Below, one piece after another: positions 60,494 through 64,000 of a stretch of DNA of 64,000 nt. Position 1 is the first letter of the stretch. Each line of letters starts with the position of its first letter. Position numbers and translations under genes: made by a program. This stretch comes from Rhipidocladum racemiflorum (taxonomy: Eukaryota > Streptophyta > Magnoliopsida > Poales > Poaceae), in assembly GCA_036346355.1 (NCBI GenBank), contig CM070591.1, forward strand, positions 33,450,392 to 33,514,391, given 5' to 3'. Under the pieces are notes generated by a model. It was not told the origin of the DNA. It made no database searches and worked only from the letters and a program-made list of their open reading frames with translations.

Positions 60494-60783
60494 GGAGCGA
60501 GCCCAATCAGTTACCTGTGGTATATTGGATGGCGCCACGTTGATGCTTTTATTCCGCTGCAATTTATTACCTTTAATAAGTTTTCGCCCTGTGTTGCGTA
60601 CTCTCTTAACTTGACCATAAGGTCGAGCAATCAGTTTGGTTATTTTAATTAAAGTACTTTATTATTTCGATGAGTATGATTGTGATATTTACCGATGTTG
60701 AGACTGTGTGCACTAGCGTGGTCCTGGACTAGTGCTGAACACACAGAGGCTCCGGATTTGCAAATTCGAATCTCGACAGAAGA

Positions 60784-61470
60784 CTACAAAGATAGAGCAA
60801 AACTTGAAGCAGCACCATTATGAGATATGCTAGATTGAGAAGTCAAAGCAATTGACTTGTGATCATTCTTTCTAACAAGAACATCTAATTCATGAGTTTT
60901 TAACTTGGAATAAAGAACATCTAATGTAAGTGTACTCATGACAGTAGATTCTCTAATGGATGTAACTTTCATCTCCCAAATAGACATGTCTAATGCACCA
61001 AGCAATTGTCTAGCATTAGCAGCAGCATCAAAGCTAACTCCAACAGCACGCAAATTGCTAAGAATTTTATTAAAGTGTGCAAAGAAATCATCTAGCGACT
61101 CACCAGGCTTCATCTCAAATCACATGTATTCCTTTTTCTAAAGATCTTGACAGACCTCTTTGATAGTGTTAGAACCCTCATGGTAATCACAAAGAGATTT
61201 TCATACCTCAGATGCGGATTTGAGATGGATCACACGGTCAAAGTCGCTGCGTCCCAAGCCTTGGATGATCAAGTTGCACGCCTTGCTGTTTGCTTCAACA
61301 TGTGCGCGATTGGCGTCGTTGACGTTGTCATTTGCAGGGACTTCATATGGCTTGTAGACTTTCTCCCAAATTGCGAAGCCCTACGCCTGGATGAACGCCT
61401 CCATCTTAGCCTTCCAAAACTGAAAATCAACACCATCGAAAACACACAGTTTTGTCGAATAACGATCCAT
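60784..61470 (-). pseudogene. gag: Element E gag, N-terminal part (copia)
   Basis: From the ATG complement at 61468-61470 the frame reads MDRYSTKLCVFDGVDFQFWK and then the UBN2/gag-polypeptide region (EAFIQA, FAIWEKVYKPYEVP, VIHLKSASEV, KPGESLDDFFAHFNKILSNL). Stops occur in frame near 61387, 61207, 61142 and 61121, so it is inactive. The open end (60784-61113) continues across solo LTR C into 57527. Confidence 0.85.
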
Positions 61471-61507
61471 TAATCTAATCACCGGTTAAGATAGATTAGA
61501 AAGACCT

Positions 61508-61522
61508 TCCTCTGATACCACT
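61508..61522 (-). other. Primer binding site of element E (initiator tRNA-Met type)
   Basis: Minus strand LTR end GATCCTACA, AG, then TGGTATCAGAGGAAG. Confidence 0.85.
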
Positions 61523-62446
61523 TGTAGGATCGAAGTATACGAATATAGCAATCAGAGGGGGGTGAATGATTGTGCGAAAGCAAAAAACCAAAATTTTGAT
61601 CTATTAAAAATTCACCTCAAAACGGAACCAAATAATTGCCTCGTATTCGATAAAAATAGATTGACATACGTCCGGTAAAACATGAATTCCCGGATATCCA
61701 ACCGTCGGATCGATCTAATATTTGGAAAAAAGAAACTAGATTCCAATACAAATCGAACCCAAAAAGAATCAGCTCGATCGGACTTATGGATCAAAAGTTA
61801 TGAACCTTGCAAGCTTGCTGTGACAGAACATGACGAGAATTAATCTAACCAAAACTTCAAGATTAAACAAGAACAACAAAAGATTAATCAACTAAACTTT
61901 GAGGAACCCTAAATCAATACCCTAGAAAGGTTTTTGATGAATCAATTCAAGATGAAACTCAAGGAACAAAAACCAATCTAGAATTAGAACAAGCATGCAA
62001 ACAAAAACCAAAACAGGAAACACTATAGCAACGAGGTTACTGTAGCACGCAAGGATCTGGAAGAATTGATCTTTATTTCTTTTGTCTAAAGTACTCTAAA
62101 TAAAAGAGTACAAACCATAAAGCTCTGCTCTATGCTTGATGCATAAACAGGAGGCGCATCCCCCTATTTATACGAAGCAAACACATAGAGTCCTGAATAA
62201 AATTCCTACTCCTAATCCTAGGAGTCCCACTCCTAATCCTAGAAGGAGTATGTATTCAACACAACTCCACTTGGGCCAACCTGGCCAAATACAGCTCTTA
62301 CACGCGTATAGCAACCCAGCCATACTCACGTGACTAACAACTCTTGCACGCGTACGGTCACCATGCCATACTCACGTGACTAACCATTCTTCATGTGCAC
62401 CATTCTCTTAGCCCGAACGTCCCGCATGACATCCTTGACCACCAAG

Positions 62447-62537
62447 ACCTCAGTTCCTCCATGAACCTAGTCCCGAACCTCAGTTCCTCCATGAACCTAG
62501 TTCCTCCATGAACCTAGTTCCTCCATGAACCTAGTTC
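62447..62537. repeat. 17-bp minisatellite TTCCTCCATGAACCTAG
   Basis: About four or five units, three in perfect tandem. The 3' LTR (28812-28865) has two interspersed units. Confidence 0.85.
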
Positions 62538-62705
62538 CGGTCCAGTCCCATCATCGACCACGTTCGCCCTCGAGCAACCCCTGCACATGAACAAACCACA
62601 AAGCGATTCCGAGCACAAGTCCGCGACTTGACTCAACATTAGTCCATGCAAATACTCACACGAGCATTGCATAACATCAACTCAACCTGAGCAAAATACA
62701 TCCAC

Positions 62706-63215
62706 AACGGACCAAGCAATGGTCCGGCGCACAAAGGAGTCAAAACCCTAGAAAAAGCATTCACACGAGACCAAACTTTGGTCCGGCGAAACTCACGACG
62801 GACAAAATATTTGGTCCGGCGTACATGCGAAAGTCTCGGTTCAATTCAAAGCAAAACATGTTCAACAACACGTTTACGACGGACCAAATCTTTGGCCCGG
62901 CGTACATGCAAAAACAACGCTCAAAAATGTGTTCACGACGGACCAAACTTTTGGTCCGGCGAGCATGGTCCGGCGTAACATAGAAGCTTACTGTTTTTCA
63001 ACAAATTTGGTCCGGCACAAAAGCTTTAAAAACATGTTCACGGTGGACTAAAGAAAAGCGGTCCGGCGCATGCGAAATCAAGCTTAAAAATGCCGTTCAC
63101 GACGGACCAAAAATTTGGTCCGGCGTGCATTTAAAAATAGCCGTCAAAAGCTCATTCACGGCAGACCAAAAGTTTGGTCCGGCGTAGCCTCGAGAAACGG
63201 TCCGGCGCAGATGGG
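62706..63215. repeat. Array of GGACCAAA-N2-TTTGGTCC palindromes (E 5' LTR)
   Basis: Same array as 29034-29515, with point changes and one short insertion at 62960-62972 (GAGCATGGTCCGGC). Confidence 0.85.
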
Positions 63216-63320
63216 AAACTTATTGTTTTTGTGAAATTCAGTTCGGCGCTAAAAGAACCACATGCACACACACATTTGCAAATTCAATTCTAAGCCAATT
63301 TTTCAGCATATGATTTCACA

Positions 63321-63810
63321 CTTTCTATCACTTGAAGGGAACTTCTTCTTCTCTATTCTTCTATCGTTGTCCTTCTCCTCCCATGATGTTTTACCTGCAA
63401 GTTTAGGACAATTTGGACGAATATGGTCGAGATCACCACACTCATAGCATCTTGGAGGGCCAACACCACCTCTCTTTCTTATTCTCACATTTTGCAAAGC
63501 TTTGTTAAAGCGAGAAGATAGTAGTGACAAATCTTTTTCTGGGAATTGTTCAATCTGTTCATCGGTTAGTGAAAACAAGAAAGATAGAGCGAAACTTGAA
63601 GAAGCATTATTATGAGACATGCTAGATTGGGAGGTCAAAGCAATTGTTTTATGATCATTCTTCCTAGCAAGAACATCCAATTCATGAGTCTTTATTTAGA
63701 GAAAAGAACATCTAAAGTATGTGTACTCATGACAGTTGATTTTCTAATGGATGTAACTTTCATCTCCCAAATAGACATGTCTAATGCACCAAGCAATTGT
63801 CTAGCATTAG
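63321..63810 (-). pseudogene. gag: Element F gag, N-terminal part
   Basis: Gag of F beyond E: zinc knuckle CYECGDLDHIRPNCPK, EQIEQFPEKDLSLLSSRFNK and, upstream, LDVLYSKLKT-type sequence near 63700. It matches E 57280-57520 and 60779-61010. Interrupted at 63811 by LTR N. Confidence 0.85.
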
Positions 63811-64000
63811 AGTAACACCCCGGCATCTAGCATGCCTGAATGCTACCAAACATAGGCTAAACAACATCTAAATACCATAAATTAAGATAAATTACAGCAA
63901 AGGAGTAAATGCTAAAACCGAAAATTTCGGCAGCATCTCCTTTGTTTTTCCATGGTACGGAGCATCAACAATAATATCAGAAGATATATCACAATGGGAA
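63811..64000 (-). repeat. LTR N (D family), start only
   Basis: AGTAACACCCCGGCATCTAG (TG changed to AG) matching M at 25519. Runs off the window, so whether it is solo or part of an element is unknown. Confidence 0.85.

Larger units (their letters stand above)
57528..60778 (+). repeat. Solo LTR C (chromovirus type, 3.25 kb)
   Basis: TGTAACACCCCAATTTTTG to CGAATCTCGACA, flanked by AAAGA (57523-57527) and GAAGA (60779-60783), one mismatch. Related to B's LTR. TATA-like box 58060-58067. CCGTTGGATC-type palindromes at 58388-58409, 58461, 58523 and 58621. TGACGTCA at 58746, 58804, 58815, 58864, 58876 and 58971. Micro-ORF exons 59144-59224 and 60435-60493. Confidence 0.92.
27883..63320 (-). mobile_element. 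Element E: Ty1/copia (SIRE/Maximus-like), with nested insertions
   Basis: It has 3' LTR 27883-29631 and 5' LTR 61523-63320, with CTTTC duplicated at both outer edges. The internal region is 29632-61522, with L (holding I, K and J) and C nested inside. Own internal sequence is about 4.2 kb: gag, protease start and RNase H, without integrase and RT. It inserted into gag of F, a member of the same family. Confidence 0.9.
61523..63320 (-). repeat. 5' LTR of element E (1.8 kb)
   Basis: TGTAGGATCGAAG to GATTTCACA on plus, matching 27883-29631. It differs by extra 17-bp repeats at 62447-62537 and small changes in the palindrome array (62706-63215). CTTTC follows. Confidence 0.92.

Noticed and set aside
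1..64000. Host gene, endogenous DNA virus or bacterial system
   Set aside because: All sizeable coding similarity is retrotransposon gag-pol; no other conserved domain was recognised on either strand.

Overview
The window is a plant nuclear, repeat-only segment. I see no host gene, tRNA, rRNA or CRISPR. It is a nest of LTR retrotransposons of the Ty3/gypsy and Ty1/copia superfamilies. The pol sequences (integrase, chromodomain), very long LTRs starting TGTAACACC, methionine-initiator-tRNA primer sites and the copia gag with two zinc knuckles suggest a large monocot genome, most likely a grass. That assignment is an inference from family resemblance.

Layout, outermost to innermost. F is an old Ty1/copia (SIRE/Maximus-like) element on the minus strand. 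Its 3' LTR lies at 19235-22694 and its gag is split over 24497-27882 and 63321-63810. F's LTR was hit by G (a Tat/RIRE2-like gypsy LTR, 18561-19234) and by solo LTR H (19446-22559). G's leader was hit by B (chromovirus gypsy, plus strand, right part 11440-18413). B's integrase was hit by A (chromovirus gypsy, minus strand, 1-11439, left edge off the window), and B's chromodomain was hit by solo LTR D1 (12153-14528). F's gag was hit by solo LTR M (25519-27687) and by E, a second copy of the same copia family (27883-63320). E in turn holds solo LTR L (30528-30681 plus 52897-54934) and solo LTR C (57528-60778). L was hit by I, a non-coding LTR element (30682-52896). I was hit by solo LTR K (33849-36077) and by J, a full chromovirus gypsy (40942-52284). 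The right edge enters another D-type LTR (N, from about 63811). Most junctions are fixed by 5-bp target-site duplications that I could read, so the longest insertion chain is five deep (F, E, L, I, J).

No element has an intact gag-pol. A and J keep recognisable gag, protease, RT, RNase H, integrase and chromodomain pieces with frameshifts. E and F share one internal deletion that removes integrase and reverse transcriptase. I has no coding interior.

The most interesting signal is inside the chromovirus LTRs. They carry two short acidic coding blocks bounded by splice-like sites (an AG acceptor, then an unusual AG|GCAAGT donor, then an AG acceptor just after a conserved TGAGTAC/GTACTCA inverted repeat). 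The blocks keep reading frame and phase between copies, and most differences between copies B and C fall at third codon positions. This looks like a split micro-gene carried in the LTR that I do not recognise from any described element. The LTRs also hold arrays of near-perfect palindromes. Copies differ repeatedly at CTG/CAG sites, which may reflect a base-calling problem at CHG-methylated DNA rather than biology.
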